64,000 bases of DNA from JAGQSZ01 sp049647585 (lineage in GTDB: Bacteria > Actinomycetota > Acidimicrobiia > Acidimicrobiales > Microtrichaceae): contig JBARXY010000004.1 of NCBI GenBank assembly GCA_049647585.1, positions 272,790 to 336,789 of the forward strand, given 5' to 3'. The position numbers were made by a program, and so were the translations under genes. Numbering within the stretch: the stretch's first letter is position 1; each line of letters opens with the position of its first letter. The notes below the pieces were generated by a model, which worked only from the letters and a program-made list of their open reading frames with translations, was not told the origin of the DNA and searched no databases. Positions 50,497 through 58,335 of the stretch are shown here, piece by piece.

Positions 50497-51007
50497 TCAC
50501 ATCAGCTCTGCTCGAGTTGAATACCGACACCGAGCCGGTGGAACTCACCCCTGAGATGACTGCGTTGGGAACGGTCGACCTTGCGGAGAAGTTCACCGTC
50601 GAGGAGTTCGGCGGCTTAGGCCCTGATGGGAAGACCGTGGTGAACCCGCCGGCAACAGGATTGGTGACGGTCACGTTCAGGACCACGGCTCTGACGCCCG
50701 CGAGTGGAACTCCGCCACGTCCCGTCACTTGAACCGTGCGGCTTCCCGCAAATGCGCCGCCGCGGTCACCAATTCCGTCGATGGTGACTCCACTCGAACG
50801 GGTATCGAGGAGTCGAGCAGGAGTCAGACCGTTGAAAGCCGCAGCCGGCTCCAGCGCTGATGAATCGGCAGCGCCAAGCTGAGCGTTCGGCGATGACGCC
50901 GGCGTGACGCCAGTCGATCCAACCGCCGCTCCTGCCGGTGCTGCCATCGCTACACATAGGACTGTCAGCAGCCCAAATCCAGCGATCGACACGCGCGAAC
51001 GAACCAT
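50366..51007 (-). CDS. Secreted protein with a PARLLDTR-type beta domain, 3' end rearranged
   Basis: A 213-aa exported protein. A signal peptide (GFGLLTVLCVAMAAPAGAAVG) leads to one copy of a domain common in actinobacterial exoproteins: LTPARLLDTRSSGVTIDG, VQVTGRGGVPLAGVRAVVLN, then VPNAVISGVSSTGSVSVFNS and DVIIDVSGW. This domain normally ends at about that Trp. The last 40 codons (RRRSAPVVRRCC...) are arginine-rich, unrelated, and lie antisense to the methyltransferase remnant, so the original C-terminus or stop was lost in a junction near 50480. Function unknown; probably cell-surface. Confidence 0.72.
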   Translation of the reverse strand: MVRSRVSIAGFGLLTVLCVAMAAPAGAAVGSTGVTPASSPNAQLGAADSSALEPAAAFNGLTPARLLDTRSSGVTIDGIGDRGGAFAGSRTVQVTGRGGVPLAGVRAVVLNVTVTNPVAGGFTTVFPSGPKPPNSSTVNFSARSTVPNAVISGVSSTGSVSVFNSSRADVIIDVSGWRRRSAPVVRRCCPVRHTGRLVALRALSSENRLSKRS

Positions 51008-51197
51008 GTGAGACCTTTCACACCAGAACCAGTTAGATCAGGGTATCGACGAGTTACCGGAATCCCTTGAGGGTCACGACCGGTCACCCAAAGTCCGTGT
51101 CGAAACTGCCGTCAACTGACGGTGACAGTCAGTTCCTTGGCCACTCGGTCGTGCGGGCGCGTTATGTCGCGGGCACGAGCGACACCTTGTTCGCCGC

Positions 51198-51434
51198 TCA
51201 GTCCTCGGGCAGTTCGGCGAATTCACGCTTCACGTTCTTGTACCAGCCCATGCCCTTGATTGGGTGCTTCCAGCGGCCCTTCATCTCCTTCAACGCCTGT
51301 TCGTGAGCGGTATCGCCTCCGGCGACTACCTCGTTGAGATGCTTGTCCTGCAGGTTGATCACGTCATCAGCGGTCTCCCCAGTTAGCGCCAGGTCACACG
51401 CTCCGCCCAACTGCTTGCACGTCATCGTCTTCAT
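51198..51434 (-). CDS. DUF1059-like small protein
   Basis: A 78-aa protein beginning MKTMTCKQLGGACDLALTG, which matches the start of DUF1059 small proteins (M-K-x-M-T-C-x-Q-L-G-G-x-C-D). The rest (DVINLQDKHLNEVVAGGDTA, then HEQALKEMKGRW) fits a short helical domain, with a terminal extension KHPIKGMGWYKNVKREF. The two N-terminal cysteines may bind metal. ATG 51434 has GAGGGA at six bases. Role unknown. Confidence 0.82.
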   Translation of the reverse strand: MKTMTCKQLGGACDLALTGETADDVINLQDKHLNEVVAGGDTAHEQALKEMKGRWKHPIKGMGWYKNVKREFAELPED

Positions 51435-51495
51435 GGGTTTCCCTCGGTTCGTCTGACAGATCCTCTTGCCGGAAGTCTGCTGCACGAAGTTTGCC

Positions 51496-51561
51496 GTATG
51501 ACTCCGTCCGCTGCTTTGAAGATGGGCCGTACGACTTCGCCCGCGGCTTTCAAGATGGAGC
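51496..51561. repeat. 33-bp imperfect tandem duplication
   Basis: Two adjacent 33-bp units (51496-51528 and 51529-51561) share the pattern GTAyGACTyCGyCCGCnGC and then TTTnAAGATGG. They lie in the gap between the DUF1059-like gene and a small membrane protein, just upstream of the former. No coding role is apparent. Confidence 0.6.
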
Positions 51562-51656
51562 GCTGCGTCCCGGCATGTCCCCTGGGCATGCCAGGAAGTC
51601 CGTCTGGCGAGCCCGTCTGGAGAGTCTGTCTGGCGAGTCTGTCTGCCGGTGACCGA

Positions 51657-51884
51657 TCAGGTTGGGACGACTGAGCCCAACCCGAGTGCTACGACCCCGA
51701 CCAGGGCGAGCAAGCTTGCGATGAGTGTGAGCATCGACTGCCCGAGGCACACGAGGCCCCCCATGTCTGCCTGGTTGATCCAACTGCAGTCAACAGCTGG
51801 CAGGCTCAGCTCACAGCCGCTCACCGCGATCGCGAAAGTGATCAAGCCCACCGCGAGCACGAGATGCTTGCTTCTTGTAGTCAT
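51657..51884 (-). CDS. Small predicted membrane lipoprotein
   Basis: A 75-aa protein with an N-terminal hydrophobic segment (LVLAVGLITFAIAVSGC) ending in a lipobox-like Cys, a short loop with two more cysteines (VDCSWINQADMGGLVC) and a C-terminal hydrophobic helix (LTLIASLLALVGVVALGLGS). A GGGGAAG ribosome-site-like sequence precedes the ATG. No family recognised. Short length leaves doubt. Confidence 0.5.
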   Translation of the reverse strand: MTTRSKHLVLAVGLITFAIAVSGCELSLPAVDCSWINQADMGGLVCLGQSMLTLIASLLALVGVVALGLGSVVPT

Positions 51885-52119
51885 GACTTCCCCCCGGTCA
51901 AATATTGTTTGGGACTCTACCGTTCAACGCCTTCCACGTCACTGAATTTTTCGACCTTCCGTTCCCATCGACGCCCTTTACAAGCATGCCCCTGTTCAAG
52001 CAAGCCCATCTAGCGATGTTGGACGACAAGTAGATCGAATTCCCGGGAACGGATGTCGGGCGAGCTGGTCCTCCGTGCGTTGCTCGCAGTTGGTGTGCTG
52101 GCGCACAACCCCTGTGTGG

Positions 52120-52135
52120 ATACCCCCATGGGTAG
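52120..52135. promoter_or_regulatory. CstR/CsoR-type operator 1 (autoregulatory)
   Basis: ATACCCCCATGGGTAG is a near-palindrome of the ATACCC...GGGTAT type bound by CstR/CsoR regulators. It ends 15 bp before the ATG of the CsoR/CstR-family gene, so autoregulation is likely. Related boxes lie at 54938 and 58193. Confidence 0.75.
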
Positions 52136-52150
52136 CGTTAGACTGGCCGC

Positions 52151-52450
52151 ATGACCGTCATCGATCCTGAATCGCCAGGTATGGAGCTACCCGAGGAAAC
52201 CATGGCTGATCTGCATCGTCGCCTACGCCGAATCGAGGGTCAGGTTCGCGGACTTCAACAGATGCTCACCGATGGTCGCGATTGCCGCGACGTGGTCACT
52301 CAGATAGCTGCGGCGAACAAGGCCCTCGAGCAGGTCGGCTTCGTGATGGTGGCCGCTGGGCTCACTTGGTGCCTCGAGGATCCGGAGCGGTCGTCGGATG
52401 CCGGCTATGAATTGGCCGATGTCCAGAAGATGTTCCTAAAGCTCGCCTGA
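52151..52450 (+). CDS. cstR: CsoR/RcnR-family regulator, CstR-like persulfide sensor
   Basis: A 99-aa all-helical regulator of the CsoR family: LHRRLRRIEGQVRGLQQML, GRDCRDVVTQIAAANKALEQ and MVAAGLTWCLED. Copper-sensing CsoR uses C-H-C. Here Cys45 and Cys74 are spaced by 29 as in CstR, and the His position (four before Cys74) is Gly70, so copper binding is unlikely and persulfide sensing through a Cys-Cys pair is expected. The neighbouring TauE permease and persulfide dioxygenase-rhodanese genes fit a CstR regulon. Operator 1 lies at its start. Confidence 0.88.
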   Translation: MTVIDPESPGMELPEETMADLHRRLRRIEGQVRGLQQMLTDGRDCRDVVTQIAAANKALEQVGFVMVAAGLTWCLEDPERSSDAGYELADVQKMFLKLA

Positions 52451-52473
52451 AGATCTCGACCGGATGCTCTGAT

Positions 52474-53385
52474 CTAGGACGCCAGGGAGATACCTGCGGC
52501 TATTCCATTGGCTATGGCCACGGCGACCAGGATCACAGCGAACGCCTGAAGCGAACGCTTCTGGGGCAGTCGGTCGGCGATCAGCGATCCGGCGGCGCTA
52601 CCGATGAGCATCGCGATTGTGAATGGAACCGCAACGCTCCAGTCGACGGCATCGATGCCGCGAAACCCGAGCGACACCAAGGCGTTGCCGACTATCACCA
52701 CTAGTGATGTTGCGATCGCTGCGCGCATCGAAAGCCCCAGCACAAGGGTCAACGCCGGAACGATCACAAATCCGCCACCGACACCGAACAGGCCGGTCAG
52801 AAAGCCGACGATTGTGCCTGCAAGCAGAACTCTCAGTATCGACGTGCCGGTCAGTCGCTCCTCGGGAGACTTTGCCGGGGCTACCTCTTCGACGACAGCC
52901 TTTGCGACTAAAGGCTGAGAGGCGAACTCTCCTGTAATGACCGGCTGTTCGTGCACCGGGACTGAAGCAAGGTCCCGCTCCAGGTTCTCCACTTCGGCAG
53001 CCAACGCAATTTGTTCGCCTGCATTCGTGCATGACGGGCACGCGGTGAGCATTCGATATGCCGCTATCAGAACCAAAATGGAGAACGCGAGCAGCAGAAC
53101 GTCGCCGTTGACTCGACCATTCAGTTCGGAGCCCGCCCAGGAGCCGGCGATACCCGTGACCACGAAGGCGCCGGCAGCACCCCAGCGGATGTGGCCGGCT
53201 CGGGAGTGGCCAATGGCTGCAATGAGCGACGCAACTCCCACCGCGACGAGCGATGTGGAAGTCGCGGCACCAACCGATTGTCCGGCGATGTAGACCAGTA
53301 CCGGCACCGCCAGTATTGAGCCACCGCCACCGAGTGACCCCAGCGCCAATCCAATTACGACGCCAAGCGCGACGGCAACTATCAC
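52474..53385 (-). CDS. TauE/SafE-family sulfite/sulfur-compound permease
   Basis: A 303-aa membrane protein with about eight helices in two TauE halves: GLALGSLGGGGSILAVPVLV and, after a polar loop (about 115-175, including ACPSCTNAG), IVGFLTGLFGVGGGFVIVPA. The repeated G-x-G-G-G motifs are the family signature. It probably exports sulfite or another oxidised sulfur compound made by the persulfide dioxygenase. Its GTG start overlaps the stop of that gene by 4 bp, so they form one unit. The loop cysteines (C-x-x-C) are extra. Confidence 0.9.
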   Translation of the reverse strand: MIVAVALGVVIGLALGSLGGGGSILAVPVLVYIAGQSVGAATSTSLVAVGVASLIAAIGHSRAGHIRWGAAGAFVVTGIAGSWAGSELNGRVNGDVLLLAFSILVLIAAYRMLTACPSCTNAGEQIALAAEVENLERDLASVPVHEQPVITGEFASQPLVAKAVVEEVAPAKSPEERLTGTSILRVLLAGTIVGFLTGLFGVGGGFVIVPALTLVLGLSMRAAIATSLVVIVGNALVSLGFRGIDAVDWSVAVPFTIAMLIGSAAGSLIADRLPQKRSLQAFAVILVAVAIANGIAAGISLAS

Positions 53386-54854
53386 GGCTTGGCCGTCGTG
53401 CAGGCGGAGCCGACGCCGAGTGCTGTTGCGCCGCCGAGAACGTCGGAGACGTCTTCGAACCCGGACGCGGATAGCAGGCTGCTGGCGATCGCCGAGCGAG
53501 CACCACCGGCGCAGACCAGGACGACTGGCCGGTCGGGTGAAAGTTGAGCCAGGTGTTCCCGCAGCTGAGCCAGGGGAATGTTCCGTGCCCCCGCCACCGG
53601 TGCGCCCTCGACCTCGCTCGGATTCCTGACATCCACGAACTGAAGCTGGGCGCCAAGTTCGCCGCGACGCACCTCAAGATCGGTTGCCGTCAAGCGGGAG
53701 AGACGCCGTGCCCGCTCAGGATGACCTGCAATGGTCGCCTGCGGCTCGCTCAGCACACCGACGACTGTGTCGAAACCGATCCGCCCCAAACGAATCTTCG
53801 CCTCGGTGGCAGCAGACACTGAACCGAGAAGAACAATGGGCGTTCCCATGTCGACGATGGTGCCGACCTGCTCCGCGAATCGGCCTCCGAGGCTGACACT
53901 CAACGACCCGGAAAGGTGACCCTGGGCGAACTCCTCCGGCGAGCGGGTGTCGACCAGAACAGCGCCATCGGCGACGGCAGCATCGAGTTGCACAAGCGTC
54001 AACTCAACCGGCGGATCATGTTCCTCCAGTAGCGGGCGGTTCTGACTATTCAACATCGCGTCGCGGCCGAAGTATGCAGGTGCAATCGGTTGACCTTCGG
54101 TGACCAGCGCTATGAACTCGGCTTCGGACATGGGTTGGACCGCGTAGTTGGTCCTACGTTGCTCTCCAATGGTCGACACGGTCTCACTAGAGAGAGCCTT
54201 ACCGCAGGCAGACCCTGCTCCGTGTGCCGGAAGCACCAGGGTTGGGTCGGGAAGCTCCATGAGGCGGTGCACCGACTTGTAGAGCTTGGCCGCGAGCCGG
54301 TCTGCCGGAACATCGACCGCCACCAGAAGGTCGGGACGCCCGACATCACCGATGAACAGCGCGTCACCTGTAAGCACCGCGACCGGGTCGGCCTCGGGGG
54401 CCGGACGGATCAGCAGGGAGATGGACTCAGGGGTATGTCCGGGTGTGGCCAGAACCTCGACCTGGGCGCCGCCAAGATCGATCACTTCTCCATCGACAAG
54501 CTTGCGCGACGGAAACTCCGTCACAGCGCCGACCCCGTAGCCGATCTCTGCACCGGTCGCGGCGGAGAGTTCGAGATGGCCCGATAGGAAGTCTGCGTGG
54601 AAGTGGGTTTGGACCACCACTTCGATCGACACCTTCTCGTCACTAGCCGCTGAGAGAATCTCATCGATGTCGCGACGCGGGTCGACCGCTATCGCCCTAC
54701 CGGTTGTCACGTCGCCCACCAGATATGCCGCTTGAGAGAGACACCCCAAATAGAGCTGACGGATGACGATGTTCTCGGGCAGCCCAGCAATCCGCTCCCC
54801 ACCCGGCACGTCCGACGCTGCCACGTTCTGCGCATAGTTCGGATCCACTGACAT
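53382..54854 (-). CDS. Persulfide dioxygenase-like metallo-beta-lactamase fused to two rhodanese domains
   Basis: A 490-aa protein. Residues 30-250 form a metallo-beta-lactamase domain with H84-F-H86-x-D88 and His93 (THFHADFLSGH), then ATPGHTPESI and LTGDALFIGDVGRPDL, as in ETHE1-type persulfide dioxygenases. Two rhodanese domains follow. The first (VLVDTRSPEEFAQGHLSGSL) has lost its Cys (VLLGSVSAAT); the second keeps Cys448 (VLVCAGGARSA). It oxidises low-molecular-weight persulfides to sulfite and moves sulfane sulfur. Operator 2 is 84 bp upstream. It is coupled to the TauE permease. Confidence 0.92.
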   Translation of the reverse strand: MSVDPNYAQNVAASDVPGGERIAGLPENIVIRQLYLGCLSQAAYLVGDVTTGRAIAVDPRRDIDEILSAASDEKVSIEVVVQTHFHADFLSGHLELSAATGAEIGYGVGAVTEFPSRKLVDGEVIDLGGAQVEVLATPGHTPESISLLIRPAPEADPVAVLTGDALFIGDVGRPDLLVAVDVPADRLAAKLYKSVHRLMELPDPTLVLPAHGAGSACGKALSSETVSTIGEQRRTNYAVQPMSEAEFIALVTEGQPIAPAYFGRDAMLNSQNRPLLEEHDPPVELTLVQLDAAVADGAVLVDTRSPEEFAQGHLSGSLSVSLGGRFAEQVGTIVDMGTPIVLLGSVSAATEAKIRLGRIGFDTVVGVLSEPQATIAGHPERARRLSRLTATDLEVRRGELGAQLQFVDVRNPSEVEGAPVAGARNIPLAQLREHLAQLSPDRPVVLVCAGGARSAIASSLLSASGFEDVSDVLGGATALGVGSACTTAKP

Positions 54855-54937
54855 CGTTTGCTCCTGATCTACACAGGCACGGGACTCTCGACCGGAGAAT
54901 TCCGTGCTTCGGTTCCTGGCTTACCGTTCGACTCAGT

Positions 54938-54953
54938 ATACCCCCTGGGGTAT
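54938..54953. promoter_or_regulatory. CstR-type operator 2
   Basis: ATACCCCCTGGGGTAT is a perfect 7-2-7 palindrome between the end of the MMPL gene and the persulfide dioxygenase start. It is the best match among the three boxes. It should control the dioxygenase-TauE unit through the CstR-like regulator encoded at 52151-52450. Confidence 0.85.
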
Positions 54954-54973
54954 CAGTCATGTTGGCAGGGAAG

Positions 54974-57190
54974 CTACTCGTTGCCCTTTGGCGCCTCGCC
55001 CTCAATATCGAAGTGCGGAAGGATCCGATCCAACCATCGTGGAAGCCACCAGTTCGCGTCACCGACCAGAGCCATCGTCGATGGCACCAGGACCATCCGG
55101 ACGATTGTGGCGTCGACCGCAACGGCCGTAGCGAGGCCGACTCCCATCATCTTGACTACCGGGTCGCCGCTGATGACGAAGCCGAGGAACACACTGATCA
55201 TGATCAGTGCTGCGGCCGTGATCACCTTCGCAGTGGCACCAAGGCCGACTACGACACTGTCGATGTTGGAGTGACCACCGTGATACTCCTCACGAATGCG
55301 CGACAGGATGAATACCTCGTAGTCCATCGATAGTCCGAAGAGGATGGCGAACATCATCATCGGGACGAAGGACGCAATCGGCACGGTCTCGTCGAGCCCG
55401 ATGAGCGAGCGACCCCAACCCCATTGGAAGACCGCGACGACAACGCCGTAGGCGGCACCAATCGACAACAGGTTCAACAGTGCGGCCTTGAGCGGGACGA
55501 GAATCGACCTGAACACGATCATCAACAAGATGAAGGACAACGAGACGACGGCTCCGATGAACCACGGAAGTCGAGCCGCGATCTTGTCGGACTGGTCGAT
55601 GAACTGGGCTGTCGGGCCACCGACCATTGCTGTGGCCCCACTACCTGCGGTGGCCTCGGGAAGCGTCGTCTCCCGCAGTTGATGAACAAGTTCACTGGTT
55701 GCCTGATCCTGGGGTTTGGTCTTGGGGATCACCGTGAGCAGAGCGGTGTCGCCAGCGTCATTCACAGCCGGAGGAGACACTGCTCGCACAGTGCCGTCTT
55801 GGCGGATGTCCCGGCCGATCGATTCGAGGACCGACATGTCACCGGCACCTCCAAGGTCGACCACGATCAACAACGGACCGTTGAACCCGTCGCCAAATCC
55901 GTCGGCAAGGAGGTCGTAGGCCCGTCGGTGAGTGGTGGTCGTCGGATCCGTTCCGGCATCGGCCTGACCGAGACGCATATCTAGGACCGGAGCAGCGAGA
56001 AGCAACAGCACCCCAGTAGCCGCTATTCCAGAGCGCCAAGGGTGGTGCGCCACCCAGTGCGCCCACCGCACCCAACCGCTGCGGTCCTCAGCCGACACCA
56101 AGCCACGATCCGCTCCAAGCCAGTCTGGAGAGTCGGCGGTCTGCGTCTTAGCCACAGCAATGGCCGCCGCTTCGCGATCCGATCTGGCCAGGATGCGATG
56201 TCCGACACATCCCAGTAGTGCCGGCAACAAGGTGATAGCCACAAGGACCGCTACTGCCACGACGATCGAGGCCGAGTAGCCGAGTGCTGCGACGAAGGGA
56301 ATCCCGGCCATCCGCAGGCCGAGGATGGCGATCACCACTGTTCCGCCGGCAACAACGACCGCCTGCCCCGCTGTTGCATTGGTTCTGGCGATGGACTCCT
56401 CCATCGAGGCGCCCGCTCCAAGATTGTCTCGATGTCGACTGAGGATGAAGAGTGCGTAGTCGATGCCCACGCCAAGGCCGATCATCACTCCCAGTCGTGG
56501 TGCCACCGACGGGACGTCGATCAGGGCGCCGAGCAGACCAACCAAGGACAGCCCCGTGGCCAGCCCGAGTGCGGCGACGGCAAGGGGAACCGCGGCTGCA
56601 ACGGCACTACGAAAGGCGACGAACAGGATTATCAACGCGGCAATCACACCGATCATCTCTGCCGGGCCCGTCTCGCGCTCTTTCAGCACCGTGGGAAGTT
56701 CCCCTCCGTACTCAACCTGCACTCCGGCCCTCTTCGCGGGTGCAGACGTGTCGAGGAGTTCATCGACAGCTCTCCGGCCCAGGTCCGCGGTTGAGCGGTC
56801 GTACTGCACCGCAGCAAAGGCAGTCCTGCCGTCTGGCGAGATCGCCATCGGACTTGCAAGGGGTTCAGTCACGCTGACCACGTGATCGAGGTCGCGGATC
56901 TTCGCGATCGTGGCGTCGACCCCGATCGCCGGACCAGCGTCCTTGATCGAAGCTTCGCTCACATGGAAGACGACCATCGCTGTCGCACCGGCACGTTCGG
57001 CAAACCGGTCCTTCAGCAGGTCGACAGCGCCCTGGGACTCAACGCCGGGGACTTCGAAGTTGTCGACAGTCGTGCCACCCCAAGTCCGGTTGGCCAGGAC
57101 CAAGCCAACTCCAAGGAAGATCCAGCCGGCGATCACGAGGCCGCGATGCTGAACCACAGCGCGACCCAAGCGGTAGAGCAAGTTCGACAT
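54974..57190 (-). CDS. MMPL-family RND transporter
   Basis: A 738-aa membrane protein with 12 predicted helices in two MMPL halves. Each half starts with a single helix and an extracytoplasmic domain of about 150 residues, followed by a five-helix bundle (GVIAALIILFVAFRSAVAAA and FILLMIVFRSILVPLKAALL). The conserved GIDYALFILSRHR and SMDYEVFILSRIR contain the Asp-Tyr proton-relay pairs. It probably exports a lipid or hydrophobic compound. It is divergent from a TetR gene that most likely represses it, with direct repeats in the shared promoter. Confidence 0.93.
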   Translation of the reverse strand: MSNLLYRLGRAVVQHRGLVIAGWIFLGVGLVLANRTWGGTTVDNFEVPGVESQGAVDLLKDRFAERAGATAMVVFHVSEASIKDAGPAIGVDATIAKIRDLDHVVSVTEPLASPMAISPDGRTAFAAVQYDRSTADLGRRAVDELLDTSAPAKRAGVQVEYGGELPTVLKERETGPAEMIGVIAALIILFVAFRSAVAAAVPLAVAALGLATGLSLVGLLGALIDVPSVAPRLGVMIGLGVGIDYALFILSRHRDNLGAGASMEESIARTNATAGQAVVVAGGTVVIAILGLRMAGIPFVAALGYSASIVVAVAVLVAITLLPALLGCVGHRILARSDREAAAIAVAKTQTADSPDWLGADRGLVSAEDRSGWVRWAHWVAHHPWRSGIAATGVLLLLAAPVLDMRLGQADAGTDPTTTTHRRAYDLLADGFGDGFNGPLLIVVDLGGAGDMSVLESIGRDIRQDGTVRAVSPPAVNDAGDTALLTVIPKTKPQDQATSELVHQLRETTLPEATAGSGATAMVGGPTAQFIDQSDKIAARLPWFIGAVVSLSFILLMIVFRSILVPLKAALLNLLSIGAAYGVVVAVFQWGWGRSLIGLDETVPIASFVPMMMFAILFGLSMDYEVFILSRIREEYHGGHSNIDSVVVGLGATAKVITAAALIMISVFLGFVISGDPVVKMMGVGLATAVAVDATIVRMVLVPSTMALVGDANWWLPRWLDRILPHFDIEGEAPKGNE

Positions 57191-57235
57191 GAGATTGGCC
57201 TTTCAAGAGGACGATCGTACCGAAATATCGCATTT

Positions 57236-57265
57236 ACTGTGATTTTGCAGTCACTGCGATCTTGC
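57236..57265. promoter_or_regulatory. Direct repeats in the MMPL/TetR divergent promoter
   Basis: ACTGTGATTTTGC (57236-57248) and ACTGCGATCTTGC (57253-57265) match at 11 of 13 bases with a 17-bp period. They lie midway between the two divergent start codons (57190 and 57298) and are likely operator half-sites for the TetR regulator. Confidence 0.5.
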
Positions 57266-57297
57266 GGCAGACAAATCGCCATGTCAACATCGGCGAG

Positions 57298-57912
57298 ATG
57301 GTCGACGAGCCCCTTGGTCTCCGGGAACGCAAGAAGCTGCAACGTCGCCACGACATAGAGGCCGCTGCGCTCGAACTGTTCGAGAGCGATGGTTTCGACG
57401 GGACGACCATCGACGCCATCGCCGCTGCGGCGGGAATCGCCCCAAGGACGTTCTTCTACTACTTCTCGACCAAGGAGGATGTGGTACTTGCGGACTACGC
57501 CCGCCGCCTCGAGCGGATCGTCGAGGAACTCATAAACCGCCCCGATGACGAGGCGCCGTGGCCAAGTCTGCGCTCAAGCTTCCTGGTCGTTGCCGCTGAC
57601 TACGAGTCCGAACGCGAGCAACTGATCCGCCGTTTCGCAATCATGGCCGCGAACCCGACGGTCTTCGCACGTAACCTCCAACTCCAAGCTGGCTGGGAGG
57701 ACGCGCTTACCATTGCGCTGGCAGAGCGACTCATGGACAGACCTGGTCCGGCCATCGGGCCCCGACTATTGGCTTCGGCTGCTCTGGCCGCGATGCGTTC
57801 GTCGCTCCAACACTGGCTCGCCACCGGATGCGAGATCCCACTTCCACCTCTGGTGGAGCAGTGCTTCAACCAACTGTCCGTAGGCCTTGAGTCGGTCGGC
57901 GCCGCCGTCTGA
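57298..57912 (+). CDS. TetR-family transcriptional regulator
   Basis: A 204-aa protein. The helix-turn-helix is clear: RHDIEAAALELFESDGFDGT, TIDAIAAAAGIAPRTFFYYF, then STKEDVVLADYAR. The ligand domain has the MftR/AcrR-like pattern LRSSFLVVAADYESEREQL. The ATG at 57298 is preferred over the upstream in-frame ATG at 57262, whose extra residues overlap the operator region. It is divergent from the MMPL exporter. Confidence 0.9.
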   Translation: MVDEPLGLRERKKLQRRHDIEAAALELFESDGFDGTTIDAIAAAAGIAPRTFFYYFSTKEDVVLADYARRLERIVEELINRPDDEAPWPSLRSSFLVVAADYESEREQLIRRFAIMAANPTVFARNLQLQAGWEDALTIALAERLMDRPGPAIGPRLLASAALAAMRSSLQHWLATGCEIPLPPLVEQCFNQLSVGLESVGAAV

Positions 57913-58005
57913 ACTTCACGCCTCTCGCAAACGCCTCCGGTCGATCGGATGGCCCCAAGGTGGAGGACCCCAATCGGGTGCAGGTTGGAGGACCCAATCG
58001 GGTGG

Positions 58006-58194
58006 TCACTGGGCGGAGGCCGAGCGACGACGGAACCAGGAACGCTTCGGGCCCTCGGCCTTCGCCTGACGCCTCTCCTCGGCACAGCGGCAACGCTCCG
58101 AGACCGGCACGTCGCCGAGAACTTGTTCGACGTGGTTTCCACAACCGCGATAGGTGGGACGGTGACATGTTCGACATTCAACTCTCGTACACAT
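58006..58194 (-). CDS. Small cysteine-rich (zinc-ribbon-like) protein under a CstR-type box
   Basis: A 62-aa protein with six cysteines in its first 37 residues: C2, C7-x-x-C10, C18, C35 and C37 (ECRTC, YRGCGNHVEQVL and RCRC). It resembles a family of very small bacterial proteins of the form C-x-x-C-x(4-5)-W/Y-x-G-C-G-x-H-V-x-Q-V; function unknown to me. The C-terminal third is basic. Its ATG (58192-58194) directly overlaps the ATACCC...GGGTAT palindrome at 58193-58208, which suggests leaderless expression controlled by the CstR-like regulator. Confidence 0.72.
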   Translation of the reverse strand: MCTRVECRTCHRPTYRGCGNHVEQVLGDVPVSERCRCAEERRQAKAEGPKRSWFRRRSASAQ

Positions 58195-58208
58195 ACCCCC
58201 TAGGGTAT
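58193..58208. promoter_or_regulatory. CstR-type operator 3
   Basis: ATACCCCCTAGGGTAT has perfect 6-bp arms around CCTA. It overlaps the start codon of the minus-strand cysteine-rich protein and lies 128 bp before the plus-strand ABC-F gene. Its similarity to the boxes at 52120 and 54938 argues for control by the same regulator. Confidence 0.78.
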
Positions 58209-58335
58209 CTGCTCGACGCTCTCATAGCTAGCCTAAAATCAAGACTTCGAATTCAGTCCGGTATGCCAGTCTCTTGCAATGCGCATCTGAGCAACTCACG
58301 GTCCACACTTCTCACAGAAAGCTCCGCAAGTTCTC

